Positions 48,845-56,910 are shown, counted from the first letter of the stretch. The stretch is DNA of 64,000 bases from Streptomyces thermodiastaticus (GCF_014656135.1 NZ_BNBV01000008.1:155339-219338), one strand, 5' to 3'. Numbers and translations: made by a program. Notes: generated by a model from the sequence alone, not told the origin.

Positions 48845-48852
48845 TATTACGG

Positions 48853-48925
48853 TGGAGCTAAGGAGAATTGAACTCCTGACCTCCTGCATGCCATGCAGGC
48901 GCTCTACCAACTGAGCTATAGCCCC
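48853..48925 (-). tRNA. tRNA-Ala (anticodon GGC), copy 1
   Basis: On the minus strand the 73-nt sequence starts GGGGCTATAGCTCAGTTGG and folds into a full cloverleaf: 7-bp acceptor with one G-U, D-arm, anticodon stem CCTGC/GCAGG with loop ATGGCAT (anticodon GGC), and TTCAATT-type T-loop. Discriminator A73 is encoded, CCA is not. It reads GCC/GCT alanine codons, GCC being dominant in this genome. A possible -10 (TAATGT, 48998-49003) lies about 70 nt upstream. Identical to copy 2 at 49858-49930. Confidence 0.97.
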
Positions 48926-49104
48926 TTGCTCTTACGATTCCCGCCCGGCGGACCGTGCGGTCTTCGTTTTCCCCGGGTTCCCCCGGCGACGTCGACAACA
49001 TTACACGGTCCAGGGGCTCCAACACCAAATCCGTTTCCGGTCTGTCCGGAATGACTGGTATTTACCATCCGGCCGGGGGCCTCGGGTCCCCGGCCCGCGG
49101 TCGG

Positions 49105-49338
49105 TCACACCATGACGAACGAGTAGAACCGCTTCAACGTGCAGTACTCCTCCAGCAGCCGCCCGTAGATCGGCTCACCCTCCAGCTCCCGGTACGTCTC
49201 GATCGGGTCGCCCGTGATGATCAGCGCCCGCGCACACTCCTCGCACCAGTACTGGTACTCAGGGTTGACCGGGTCCATGTCACGCACGATCGGCGTGCCG
49301 CTGCCGCACCAGTCGCACTTCCGCCTGTGGGCACCCAT
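49105..49338 (-). CDS. Small zinc-ribbon protein of unknown function
   Basis: A 77-aa protein with CDWC near the N-terminus (residues 8-11) and CEEC (32-35), a CxxC-x20-CxxC zinc-ribbon spacing, followed by a helical part (ETYRELEGEPIYGRLLEEYCTLKRFYSFVMV). It begins 3 nt after the stop of a 57-aa ORF, using a GGAG inside that gene's end as RBS, so the two are translationally coupled. The pair lies between two tRNA-Ala genes. It looks Streptomyces-conserved, but no function is known; zinc binding and protein or RNA contacts are inferred from the ribbon. Confidence 0.75.
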   Translation of the reverse strand: MGAHRRKCDWCGSGTPIVRDMDPVNPEYQYWCEECARALIITGDPIETYRELEGEPIYGRLLEEYCTLKRFYSFVMV

Positions 49339-49341
49339 CGA

Positions 49342-49515
49342 TCAGCTCCAGCTGTGGCCGCAGGCCGTGCACACGTACGAAATCCCTCCGTCGTCTCCGA
49401 GGACTTGAGCCACGTGCGGTAAGCCGCGGGAGCGGCGGGCGAGACGCGTGGTGGTGCCGTGTGCCGGCGCCGTTGCGAGGAGGCCGGCGGCCTCCCCGTG
49501 GATGCAGGCAGGCAT
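49342..49515 (-). CDS. Small CxxCxH protein with a TTA codon, coupled to the zinc-ribbon gene
   Basis: A 57-aa ORF missed by length cut-offs. ATG 49515 has an excellent GGGAGGGAG 5 nt upstream. The C-terminus GGISYVCTACGHSWS carries CxxCxH, a partial metal-binding knuckle, and stops 3 nt before the zinc-ribbon ATG. Codon 32 is TTA (49420-49422), the rare leucine codon read by bldA tRNA in Streptomyces, so translation could be development-dependent. A GTG after the TTA (residue 35) would give a 23-aa peptide without it but has no RBS. Function unknown. Coding status rests on RBS, coupling and the Cys/His end. Confidence 0.55.
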   Translation of the reverse strand: MPACIHGEAAGLLATAPAHGTTTRLARRSRGLPHVAQVLGDDGGISYVCTACGHSWS

Positions 49516-49822
49516 CGCTACTCCCTCCCGCCGGGCCGCGGTCCCTTCCGGCCGTTTGATTCTGCCACGGCGGCCCCCTCACGGTCAGCGACGCTTCGGT
49601 ACCGGTCCGGCTACGACGGCGGCCCCGCGCGGACGGCCGGCGCCCGCGACGGAAGCGCACCCTCCGACGGCCGCCCGGCCTCCACGGCGGTGCGGAGCGG
49701 GCCGGCGGCCGGTGTACGGCGCGGCGCGGGGCACGTGCGGACGTGGCCGCGCCCCGGCAGGGACGGGGCCGGGGGCACAGGCACGGGCACGGAGACGCGG
49801 GCACACGCGCGGAGAAACGAGA
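49516..49822. other. Intergenic region without recognised gene
   Basis: About 300 nt between the small-protein operon and the tRNA-Ala copy 2 terminator. It is GC-rich (runs of GGCGGCGGG/CCGCC) and contains the presumed promoter of the 57-aa ORF. Frames through it have no RBS or family resemblance. I see nothing else. Confidence 0.6.
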
Positions 49823-49851
49823 AATCCCGCCCCCTCGGAGGGGACGGGATT
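49823..49851 (-). terminator. Terminator after tRNA-Ala copy 2
   Basis: AATCCCG (49823-49829) pairs with CGGGATT (49845-49851), with a further CCCCT/AGGGG and a 3-nt loop; on the transcribed strand it is followed by TCTCGTTTCTCC. It starts 7 nt past the tRNA. The AAATCCC and CGAGGGG elements resemble those of the leuS terminator. Confidence 0.85.
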
Positions 49852-49857
49852 CGTCCG

Positions 49858-49930
49858 TGGAGCTAAGGAGAATTGAACTCCTGACCTCCTGCATGCCATG
49901 CAGGCGCTCTACCAACTGAGCTATAGCCCC
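49858..49930 (-). tRNA. tRNA-Ala (anticodon GGC), copy 2
   Basis: Identical over all 73 nt to the copy at 48853-48925, same strand, 1.0 kb away. Anticodon loop ATGGCAT, no encoded CCA. Upstream flanks of the two copies share weak similarity (TCTT-n-TTCCCGCyCGGCGG), consistent with segmental duplication. It follows a strong hairpin after the histidine phosphatase gene, so it may have its own promoter. Confidence 0.97.
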
Positions 49931-49954
49931 TGGTGTCACGCGGCGAACCGCGTG

Positions 49955-49987
49955 TCTTGTTCTTCCCGCTCGGCGGGGCGAACAAGA
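49955..49987 (-). terminator. Terminator after the nadD-rsfS-phosphatase operon
   Basis: TCTTGTTC (49955-49962) pairs with GAACAAGA (49980-49987), with an inner CCCGC/GCGGG, giving a 13-bp stem, 86 nt past the phosphatase stop and 25 nt before tRNA-Ala copy 2. Confidence 0.7.
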
Positions 49988-50072
49988 AGAACTTTAGCCT
50001 GCGCCCTGCCGGAAAGTGAAATCCGGGTCCGGCGCGGTGCCGCACGGCCGGTGCGCGCGGCCCCGGACGGCC

Positions 50073-50744
50073 TCAGTCGTCGTCGCCGAGGACCGGCTCC
50101 GGCAGGGTGCCGGCGTTGTGCTCCAGCAGCCGCCAGCCAGAGGGTTGCTGGCCGAGGACCGACCAGCAGCAGTTGGACAGCCCGCCCAGGCTCTCCCAGT
50201 GACGGGCCTGAAGACCGAGCAGACGGCCGATGGTGGTGCGGATGGTGCCGCCGTGGCTGACGACCACGAGCGTGCCGTCCTCGGGCAGTTTCTCCACGTG
50301 CCGCAGTACCACCGGGGCGGCGCGGTCGGCGACCTCGGTCTCCAGTTCGCCGCCGCCGCGGCGCACCGGCTCGCCGCGCTTCCACGCGGCGTACTCCTCG
50401 CCGTAGCGGGCGAGGATCTCCTCGTGGGTCAGGCCCTGCCACACGCCCGCGTAGGTCTCGCGCAGGCCCTCGTCCAGGGCGACGTCGAGGCCGGTGAGCG
50501 CGGCCAGCTCGGCGGCCGTGCGCACGGCCCGCTTCAGGTCCGAGGAGACGATCGCGTCGGGCTCGAGGGAGGCCAGCAGCCGGGCCGCGCGGCGGGCCTG
50601 CCGGATGCCGGTGTCGGTGAGTTCGACGTCCGTGGAGCCCTGGAAGCGCCGTTCGACGTTCCAGGAGGTCTGGCCGTGGCGCCACAGGATGATGCGGCGG
50701 CCCCGGCCCGGGGTCCGGGCCGTCCGCTCGGCGTCGCCGCTCAC
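50073..50744 (-). CDS. Histidine phosphatase family protein
   Basis: A 223-aa phosphoglycerate mutase-like phosphatase: WRHGQTSWNVERRFQG holds the RHG catalytic His, VSSDLKRAVRTAAEL the second Arg, ETYAGVWQGLTHEE the Glu and VVVSHGGTIRTTIGRLL the second His. It is a non-mutase phosphatase by size and motif. GTG 50744 overlaps the rsfS TGA (GTGA) and has GGAGG 9 nt upstream; a GTG 6 nt earlier is possible. The gene is coupled to rsfS, the conserved actinobacterial order nadD-LCP-rsfS-PGM; its metabolite is unknown. Confidence 0.88.
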   Translation of the reverse strand: MSGDAERTARTPGRGRRIILWRHGQTSWNVERRFQGSTDVELTDTGIRQARRAARLLASLEPDAIVSSDLKRAVRTAAELAALTGLDVALDEGLRETYAGVWQGLTHEEILARYGEEYAAWKRGEPVRRGGGELETEVADRAAPVVLRHVEKLPEDGTLVVVSHGGTIRTTIGRLLGLQARHWESLGGLSNCCWSVLGQQPSGWRLLEHNAGTLPEPVLGDDD

Positions 50745-51187
50745 CGCCACTCACCCTCCGGCTCGGCCGGGCCCCCGGCGGCCTGCGTCCGGGCGTACTC
50801 CTCGGCCTTGCCACGGGTGGCCTGTGCGTCGGCGGGCAGTTCGATCTCGGGGCAGTCCTTCCACAGCCGCTCCAGGGCGTAGAAGACCCGCTCCTCGTTG
50901 TGCTGCACGTGGACGACGATGTCCACGTAGTCGAGCAGCACCCAGCGGGCCTCGCGGTCGCCCTCGCGGCGCACCGGCTTGGCGCCGAGTTCCTTCAGCA
51001 GCCGCTCCTCGATCTCGTCGACGATCGACTTGACCTGGCGGTCGTTGGGCGCGGAGGCCAGCAGGAAGGCGTCCGTGATCGACAGCACGTCGCTGACGTC
51101 GTAGGCGATGACGTCGTGGGCGAGCTTGTCGGCCGCCGCCTGGGCTGCGGTCTTGATGAGCTGCAAAGAACGGTCGGTCGCGGTCAC
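50741..51187 (-). CDS. rsfS: Ribosomal silencing factor RsfS
   Basis: A 148-aa protein that binds L14 on the 50S subunit and blocks subunit joining in starvation. Conserved DVIAYDVSDVLSITDAFLLASAPNDRQVKSIVDEIEE and WVLLDYVDIVVHVQHNEERVFYALERLW are all present, followed by an Ala/Glu-rich tail. The GTG start at 51187 agrees with the family; the ATG upstream adds unlike sequence. Between LCP and phosphatase genes. Confidence 0.95.
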   Translation of the reverse strand: MTATDRSLQLIKTAAQAAADKLAHDVIAYDVSDVLSITDAFLLASAPNDRQVKSIVDEIEERLLKELGAKPVRREGDREARWVLLDYVDIVVHVQHNEERVFYALERLWKDCPEIELPADAQATRGKAEEYARTQAAGGPAEPEGEWR

Positions 51188-51265
51188 TACAGGGCTTTCC
51201 GTCGAAAGGTCACTTGCCTTCCAGGGTCTCACGGACCGCCGGCGGCGCCTCGCCGCACGGCGGTC

Positions 51266-53041
51266 TCACCCGTCCGACGCGGGCTTGTAGTCCTGGCCGA
51301 GGACGACCAGGACGTCCGCGCCGGAGCCGGTCGTGCCCTTCGTCACGGAGCCGTCGGGCAGGCCCAGGGTCTTGGCGACCTCGGTGGCGTTCTCCTTGGC
51401 GGCGGCGTCCGCGTAGATCACCTGGGAGGCGGCACGCGCGTCGGCGGTGCCGCCCTCCAGGACGGTGAAGCCGCCGTTGAGGAGGGTGACGCGGGCCTGT
51501 TCCGTGCTGTCCTTGCTGCCGGTGGCGTTGCGCACCGTAACCCGCACGGCCGCCCCCTGCTCCGGGCTCTTCGCCGTGCCGCCCAGGATCGGCTTGACGA
51601 CGCTCTCGCTGGTCTGCGCGCTGAGCGTGCCGTCGGACTGCACGGGCAGCAGCGTGGTGCGGTAGTCGCCGCCCTTGGCGAGGTCGGAGAGTCCGGCGAG
51701 GAAGGTGCCGAGGTCCTTGTCGGTCAGCGACGGGTCGAGGATCTGCGCCAGGGTCTGCACGGTGACGGTCGCGGAGTCCGGGTCGGAGGACATCTTGCGC
51801 AGCACGCCCTGCATCACCTGTCCGAACCGCTTCAGCTCGGCGTCGGAGGATTCGCCGGGGGCCCGGTAGGTGGCGTAGGCGACGGCCATCTTGCCGCTCA
51901 GGCTCTGGTCCTTGCCCTGGTGGACGAGGGGGGAGGTGTCCTTCGTGCCGGCGTCCGGATCGGGTACGTCGGTGTCGGTGTCGGCCTCGATGCCGCCGAC
52001 CAGGTCGACCAGGTTCTGCAGGTAGGGGGTGTCCAGGCGCCAGGTGCCCTGGATGCTGGTGCCCAGGACGGTGTCGAGCTGCTCGCGGGTGCCGGTGGAA
52101 CCGTCGTCCTGCACGGACTTGGCGAGGGTGGTCGTGGTGCCGTCGTCGGCGGTCAGCGCCAGGGAGTTGGGCAGCAGCACGGTCGCACCCTGCTTGGTGG
52201 TGGTGTTGTCCACCAGCAGTGCCGTCATGGTGCCGCCGTTGGCCGTGTCGTGCAGGTGGACGACGATCACGTCGCGTTTCTGGGCGCCCGCGGCGACGGA
52301 GCCGCCCTGGCCGCCGGAGGACGACAGGCCGGGCAGCTTCCCGGCGTAGGCGAGGTAGCCGACGCCGCCGATCACCGCCAGGGCCAGCACCACGGCCAGG
52401 GCGATGAGACGGTTGCGGGCGCGGCGCCGGGCCTCCTCGCGCCGCTCGGTGCGGTTCTCGGTGAACTTCAGCCAGTCGATGACGTCCTCGGAGTCGTCGT
52501 CCGGCTCCTCCACGAAGGCGAACTGCTCGGTGCGGTACTCCGGCTCCTCCGTGCGCTCCGTGTCCTGCTCGGTGCCCGAGCGGGGCGCGGACGCCTGCTG
52601 CTCGGGACCGGGCTGCCGCGGGACGTACGCGGTCTGCCCGGCGGCCTGCGGCTGCTGCCCGGCGGGCGCCGGCTGCCCGTAGGTGTCGTAGGACGTCTGG
52701 TCGTAGGAGGTGTGCGCGGCGGCGCCGGGGGCAGCCTGGGTCCCGTAGGGGTCGTAGGTGCCGCCGTAGCCGCCGGGGGTGTCGTGGGTCTGGTAGGGCT
52801 GCTGGTACGCGTCGTACGGCTGGTGCTGCTGCCCCGCGCCGGCGGCGTAGGGGTCGTAGCCGTAGCCCTGCGCGTCCTGCCGGCCCGGGGCCGCCTGCGG
52901 CTCCTGCCCGCCGTACGGGTCATACGTCTGCTGCGAGCCGTGCTGGGCGGGGACCTGGCGGTACACCGGGCGGCCGTAGTCGTCGTAGCCGACGAGCTCG
53001 TAGCCCCCGCCCCCGTACCCAGTGTCGTATCCGTCGTTCAC
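51266..53041 (-). CDS. LytR-CpsA-Psr (LCP)-like protein with degenerate catalytic core and LytR_C domain
   Basis: A 591-aa membrane protein: cytoplasmic Tyr/Pro/Gln/Gly-rich repeats with YDPYG-like units (1-165), an acidic patch, one helix (RLIALAVVLALAVIGGVGYL, about 211-232), an LCP-like domain (DVIVVHLHDTANGGTMTALLVDN) and a C-terminal LytR_C domain (VRVTVRNATGSKDSTEQARVTLLNGGFTVLEGG). In canonical LCP transferases a SIPRD motif with phosphate-binding Arg follows the first strand; here the corresponding stretch reads VLLPNSL, so transferase activity is doubtful. GTG 53041 is chosen as MNDGYDTGYG. nadD lies directly upstream (17 nt). Confidence 0.82.
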   Translation of the reverse strand: MNDGYDTGYGGGGYELVGYDDYGRPVYRQVPAQHGSQQTYDPYGGQEPQAAPGRQDAQGYGYDPYAAGAGQQHQPYDAYQQPYQTHDTPGGYGGTYDPYGTQAAPGAAAHTSYDQTSYDTYGQPAPAGQQPQAAGQTAYVPRQPGPEQQASAPRSGTEQDTERTEEPEYRTEQFAFVEEPDDDSEDVIDWLKFTENRTERREEARRRARNRLIALAVVLALAVIGGVGYLAYAGKLPGLSSSGGQGGSVAAGAQKRDVIVVHLHDTANGGTMTALLVDNTTTKQGATVLLPNSLALTADDGTTTTLAKSVQDDGSTGTREQLDTVLGTSIQGTWRLDTPYLQNLVDLVGGIEADTDTDVPDPDAGTKDTSPLVHQGKDQSLSGKMAVAYATYRAPGESSDAELKRFGQVMQGVLRKMSSDPDSATVTVQTLAQILDPSLTDKDLGTFLAGLSDLAKGGDYRTTLLPVQSDGTLSAQTSESVVKPILGGTAKSPEQGAAVRVTVRNATGSKDSTEQARVTLLNGGFTVLEGGTADARAASQVIYADAAAKENATEVAKTLGLPDGSVTKGTTGSGADVLVVLGQDYKPASDG

Positions 53042-53057
53042 CGGTGCCCCTCTCGGC

Positions 53058-53723
53058 TCACTCGCCGCGGTACAGCTCGCGTTTGTCGATGTAGCGCACG
53101 ACCCCGTCGGGCACCAGATACCAGATGGGGTCCCCCTTGGCGACTCGCGCACGGCAGTCCGTGGAGGAGATGGCGAGGGCGGGGACCTCGACCAGGGAGA
53201 CGCCGCCTTCGGGCAGTCCGGGGTCGTCGAGGTGGTGGCCGGGGCGGGTGACGCCGATGAAGTGGGCCAGGGAGAACAGTTCCTCCGTGTCGCGCCAGGT
53301 GAGGATCTGGGCGAGCGCGTCGGCTCCGGTGATGAAGAACAGATCGGTGCCGGGGTTCAGTGCCCGCAGTTCGCGCAGGGTGTCCACGGTGTAGGTGGGG
53401 CCGCCGCGGTCGATGTCGATGCGGCTGACGGAGAACTGCGGGTTCTCGGCGGTGGCGATGACCGTCATCAGATAGCGGTCCTCGGCCGGGGAGACACGGC
53501 GGTGGCTCTTCTGCCACGGCTGGCCGGTGGGGACGAACACCACCTCGTCCAGGTGGAACTGGGCGGCGACCTCGCTGGCGGCCACCAGGTGCCCGTGGTG
53601 GATCGGGTCGAACGTTCCGCCCATGACACCCAGGCGGCGTCTGCCCGTCGGCCCCGGGCCGCTGCAACTGCACGGTCCGTGCGTGATGTGGTCCACCGTG
53701 TCACTCGCCGGACCGGTAGGCAT
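53058..53723 (-). CDS. nadD: Nicotinate-nucleotide adenylyltransferase
   Basis: A 221-aa enzyme of NAD synthesis that adenylates nicotinate mononucleotide. [12 protein letters not shown] carries the HxGH nucleotide motif; [39 protein letters not shown] and [16 protein letters not shown] (ISSTxxR) complete the fold. A ~30-residue N-terminal extension ([16 protein letters not shown]) precedes it. ATG 53723 has GGGAG 8 nt upstream; ATG 53738 (MGEQDM) is possible. It opens the conserved nadD-LCP-rsfS-phosphatase operon. Confidence 0.93.
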   Translation of the reverse strand: MPTGPASDTVDHITHGPCSCSGPGPTGRRRLGVMGGTFDPIHHGHLVAASEVAAQFHLDEVVFVPTGQPWQKSHRRVSPAEDRYLMTVIATAENPQFSVSRIDIDRGGPTYTVDTLRELRALNPGTDLFFITGADALAQILTWRDTEELFSLAHFIGVTRPGHHLDDPGLPEGGVSLVEVPALAISSTDCRARVAKGDPIWYLVPDGVVRYIDKRELYRGE

Positions 53724-53839
53724 GTCCTGCTCTCCCATGCGTGCAGACCCTACCGGCCCGGCCTGCGCGCTTCGGCGGCGAGATGGCCGGGCACGGTCCC
53801 CGGGGCCCCGGGCGGTGTCCGGGGGCGGGGTGCGACGGG

Positions 53840-53995
53840 TCAGCGGTCGCGGTTGAACCGCGTGGTGATCCACAGCAGGAGCAGCAGGACGACGAGCGCG
53901 GCGCCACCCGTCACAGCCGGGTTCAGACTCTCGTGGCGGCCGCCCTCGGCCTCGGCGAGGTTGACCAACTGGGCAGCGGTGCTGTGGAAGCTCAT
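53840..53995 (-). CDS. Small single-helix membrane protein (51 aa)
   Basis: A 51-aa protein missed by length cut-offs: [19 protein letters not shown], then [26 protein letters not shown]. One C-terminal hydrophobic helix (about 28-46) ends in RFNRDR, so it is tail-anchored with a short N-terminal part. It has excellent codon bias, and a similar short protein is, as I recall, present next to nadD in other streptomycetes. No RBS-strength evidence was assessed. Function unknown. Confidence 0.7.
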   Translation of the reverse strand: MSFHSTAAQLVNLAEAEGGRHESLNPAVTGGAALVVLLLLLWITTRFNRDR

Positions 53996-54191
53996 CTTCG
54001 GCAGAACCTATCCGGGTGTGGGCGGGACAAAGACGTCGGCTCATCGTAAGCGCCCGCCGTCGGACGCCTCACGCCGACTCCACCGTTGCGGACCGCACGC
54101 CGGTGCTCCGACCTGCGCGGCCGGGCGCGGGCGACGGCCTCGGCGGGGTGCGGGACGGCCGCCGGAGGGCGCCCGAGGGCCGCCGCGGCGG

Positions 54192-54356
54192 TCAGTCGTC
54201 GTCGCGCCGGTAGCCGCGCAGCAGCAGCCAGCCGACCAGGACGCAGCCGAGGATCATCACGATCAGGACGATCCGGAGGAGATCACCCGATCCCTGCTGC
54301 TGGGCGGCGGCCCCGGCGGCCTCGGTGAGCCGGTCGAGTGCGGGACGGTGCTCCAT
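54192..54356 (-). CDS. Small single-helix membrane protein (54 aa)
   Basis: A 54-aa protein: a short N-terminal helix (RPALDRLTEAAGAAAQQQ), a hydrophobic segment LLRIVLIVMILGCVLVGWLLL (about 26-46) and tail RGYRRDDD. AAGGAG lies 7 nt before ATG 54356. It resembles the 51-aa gene at 53840 in size and topology (C-terminal helix then a short basic/acidic tail) but not in sequence. Divergent from the M48 protease gene (100 nt). Function unknown. Confidence 0.7.
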   Translation of the reverse strand: MEHRPALDRLTEAAGAAAQQQGSGDLLRIVLIVMILGCVLVGWLLLRGYRRDDD

Positions 54357-54455
54357 GGCTTTCTCCTTCGCTGTGCTGCCCGTCCACGGTATCTCCGCAT
54401 AGGCTGGCACCGGCTTCGGGGGCACATCGGGCACCTCAGACATCGAGGGGGAATC

Positions 54456-55589
54456 ATGGCGGACGACGGCGGGCGGCACGGCGGGCAGGGGCAGACACCC
54501 GGCCGGGGGCGTTCACGCTTCCCGGACATCTCCTCGCGCGCCTGGGAGCATCCGGCCGACCGGTCCGCGCTGGTCGCCCTGCGCCGTCTCAGCGGCTTCG
54601 ACACGGTGTTCAGGACCCTCAGCGGCCTGGTGCCCGAGCGCAGCCTGCGGCTGCTGTTCCTGTCCGACTCCGTGCGCGTGTGCGACGAGCAGTTCCCGCA
54701 CCTCAACGACATGCTGCGGGACGCCTGCTACATCCTGGACCTGGAGAAGGTCCCCCCGATGTACGTCACCCAGGACCCGCAGCCGAACGCGATGTGCGTC
54801 GGCCTGGACGAGCCGGTGATCGTGATCACCACGGGCCTGCTGGAGCTGCTCGACGAGGAGGAGATGCGGGCGGTCGTCGGGCACGAGGTCGGGCACGCCC
54901 TGTCCGGCCACTCGGTGTACCGCACGATCCTGCTGTTTTTGACCAGCCTGGCCGTGCGGGTGGCGTGGATCCCGCTGGGCAACATGGCGGTCATGGCGAT
55001 CGTCACGGCGCTGCGCGAGTGGTTCCGCAAGTCGGAGCTGTCGGCCGACCGGGCGGGGCTGCTGGTCGGGCAGGACCTGCAGGCGTCGCTGCGGGGCCTG
55101 ATGAAGCTGGCGGGCGGTCACCATCTGCACGAGATGAACATCGACGCGTTCCTGCGGCAGGCCGAGGAGTACGAGGAGGCCGGTGACCTGCGGGATTCCG
55201 TGCTGAAGATCCTCAACGTGCTGCCGCGCAGCCACCCGTTCACCACGGTGCGGGCGGCGGAGCTGAAGAGGTGGGCCGGCTCCCGCGACTACCAGCGCAT
55301 TCTGGACGGGCACTACCCGCGGCGCGGCGAGGACAAGGACGCCTCGGTCGGCGGCTCCTTCCGCGAGTCCGCGGCGCACTACGCGAGCCAGGTGAAGAAC
55401 TCCAAGGACCCGCTGATGAAACTGGTCGGCGATCTGGCGGGCGGTGCGGGCGACCTCGGCGAGCGCTTGCGGCGCGGTTTCGGCGGCTTCACCGGCCCGG
55501 GCTTTCCCCGCGACGCCGGGAAGGGCGGCCCGAAGGAGCCTCCGGCGGACGAGCCGCCCGGGGACGGCGCGTCCCGCACCGGCGACTGA
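54456..55589 (+). CDS. M48 family metalloprotease (HtpX-like)
   Basis: A 377-aa membrane protease. The zinc motif VGHEVGH is at residues 142-147 (His143, Glu144, His147), the third ligand Glu194 lies in KSELSADRAG, and a hydrophobic pair (about 157-187, ILLFLTSLAVRVAWIPLG) anchors it near the active site. The C-terminus has a Gly/Pro-rich tail and a ~60-residue helical part. M48 enzymes of the Streptomyces type act in membrane protein quality control. ATG 54456 has GAGGGGG upstream. Divergent from the 54-aa membrane protein; a shared regulatory region is possible. Confidence 0.9.
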   Translation: MADDGGRHGGQGQTPGRGRSRFPDISSRAWEHPADRSALVALRRLSGFDTVFRTLSGLVPERSLRLLFLSDSVRVCDEQFPHLNDMLRDACYILDLEKVPPMYVTQDPQPNAMCVGLDEPVIVITTGLLELLDEEEMRAVVGHEVGHALSGHSVYRTILLFLTSLAVRVAWIPLGNMAVMAIVTALREWFRKSELSADRAGLLVGQDLQASLRGLMKLAGGHHLHEMNIDAFLRQAEEYEEAGDLRDSVLKILNVLPRSHPFTTVRAAELKRWAGSRDYQRILDGHYPRRGEDKDASVGGSFRESAAHYASQVKNSKDPLMKLVGDLAGGAGDLGERLRRGFGGFTGPGFPRDAGKGGPKEPPADEPPGDGASRTGD

Positions 55590-55624
55590 CGCGGCGCGCG
55601 GACGCGGCGCGCGAGCGGGCCCGA

Positions 55625-55640
55625 CCGGCGCGTGCGCCGG
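55625..55640. terminator. Candidate terminator between the M48 and membrane-protein genes
   Basis: CCGGCGC-GT-GCGCCGG, a perfect 7-bp repeat around two bases, in a 129-nt gap between convergent genes. It is short and GC-only, so weak evidence. Confidence 0.35.
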
Positions 55641-55718
55641 CGGGCGCGACCGGCGGACCGCGCCTGTCGCGGCGGCCGCCCGTCCGGCGGTGGCTCACAC
55701 CCTAGGTGCGCGGGCGGC

Positions 55719-56786
55719 TCACACCTGGGGCTCGGCGGCCGGGGACAGGCTGCCGCACACGGGCATGGCGCCGTCCCGGGCGTAGGGGTCGGTGCCCGAG
55801 GGGCCGCCGGCCTCGGCGGTCCGGCCGGCGAGCACCGGGGCGAACCGGGCCGCGGAGTCCTCGGCGCAGGACAGCGGGCCGGCCCGGACGTCGGAGAGCG
55901 CGAGCTGGACCTGGTGGGCGCGCAGATCGTCGCGGTCGAGGCGGAACTGCATCTCCCGCCGGACGGTGAACAGCGAGACCTGCGCCCTGCCGGAGGACGC
56001 GGCCGGCTTCACCGCGTAGACGAGGGTGACGTCCGCGGTCACCTCCAGGACCGCCGGGTCGGCCTCCCGCACCCGCAGGGTGCCCTTGGTGCGCACCTGC
56101 GGGTCGGCGAGTCGGGCGCGGTCCGGGGCGAAGTGGACGAGCCAGCCGGTCAGGGCGTGCCGGCCGTCGGCGGCCGGGTGCGCGACGCTCTCGTCGAACT
56201 GGCCGCGCTGGTCCTCGTCGATCAGGGACCGGACGCCGTCGTACCGGCCGGCGGTGACCACCTCCGGGTCCAGGGAGGAGGCGACCAGATACTCCCGGAC
56301 GTAGCTCAGGGCGGCGAGGACCTGGCCGTCGGAGAAGTGCGCGGCGTCCCGGCGGGCGGGCAGCGCGATGCCCTCGGCTCCGGCGAGGTAGCCCTTGGCC
56401 GGACTGTGCGCGTAGAGCAGGGCGGGGTCGTCGGCTCCGGGCACCGTGCCCCGCGGGGCCAGCGGGACGACGGTGGTCCGCGGCGGCGCGGCGGGCCGCT
56501 GGGCCTGCAGGGCCGGGTTCGGGCCGCGCACCCCCAGATAGACCGCGGTGACGAAGGCGAGGGCGACGAGCAGGACGAACAGCAGCGCCTGCCGGGGCAG
56601 TGCGCGGAGCAGTCCGGGGCGGCGGCGCACGGCCGGGGTGTGGTCGGTGATCCGCTCCCGTGCGGAGTACTCCTGGAGCGGGGCAGCACGGACGAACGAC
56701 TCGTCGAACACGATGGATCGGTATTCGTCCTCCGCGCCTGAGGGGCCCTCGGGCGTCCCCTCCGGCGGTTCTCCAGGCCCGCCCAT
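55719..56786 (-). CDS. Single-pass membrane protein with SIVFDESFVRAA motif, unknown function
   Basis: A 355-aa protein: an acidic, Gly/Pro-rich start, the motif SIVFDESFVRAAPLQE (24-39), a basic stretch (RRRPGLLRALPRQ), one helix (ALLFVLLVALAFVTAVYLG, about 67-86) and a ~250-residue exported domain with Cys-rich end (LSCAEDS and MPVCGS). The exported part (AKGYLAGAEGIALPARRDAAHFSDGQVLAALSYVREYLVASSLD onward) is of unknown family, possibly beta-rich. The motif is repeated in the next upstream gene. ATG 56786 is preferred. Confidence 0.75.
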   Translation of the reverse strand: MGGPGEPPEGTPEGPSGAEDEYRSIVFDESFVRAAPLQEYSARERITDHTPAVRRRPGLLRALPRQALLFVLLVALAFVTAVYLGVRGPNPALQAQRPAAPPRTTVVPLAPRGTVPGADDPALLYAHSPAKGYLAGAEGIALPARRDAAHFSDGQVLAALSYVREYLVASSLDPEVVTAGRYDGVRSLIDEDQRGQFDESVAHPAADGRHALTGWLVHFAPDRARLADPQVRTKGTLRVREADPAVLEVTADVTLVYAVKPAASSGRAQVSLFTVRREMQFRLDRDDLRAHQVQLALSDVRAGPLSCAEDSAARFAPVLAGRTAEAGGPSGTDPYARDGAMPVCGSLSPAAEPQV

Positions 56787-56910
56787 GTCTTCAGGGTAGG
56801 CCGCCCCGATCGCTGGTGAACGGGGACGTCCGGGCCAGGACCGAAAGCTTCCGGTCCGCATCACGGGTGCGGGCTCGCGCCGTGTGCGCCGGGGCGCTCG
56901 GCGGGGGCGC

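Noticed and set aside
48403..48852. T-box riboswitch upstream of leuS
   Set aside because: No T-box core or specifier bulge was recognised; a leucine leader ORF and terminator explain the region better.
48853..49930. tRNA duplication as the boundary of an integrated element (attL/attR)
   Set aside because: Both tRNAs are complete and no integrase, excisionase or mobile gene lies between them; only two tiny ORFs.
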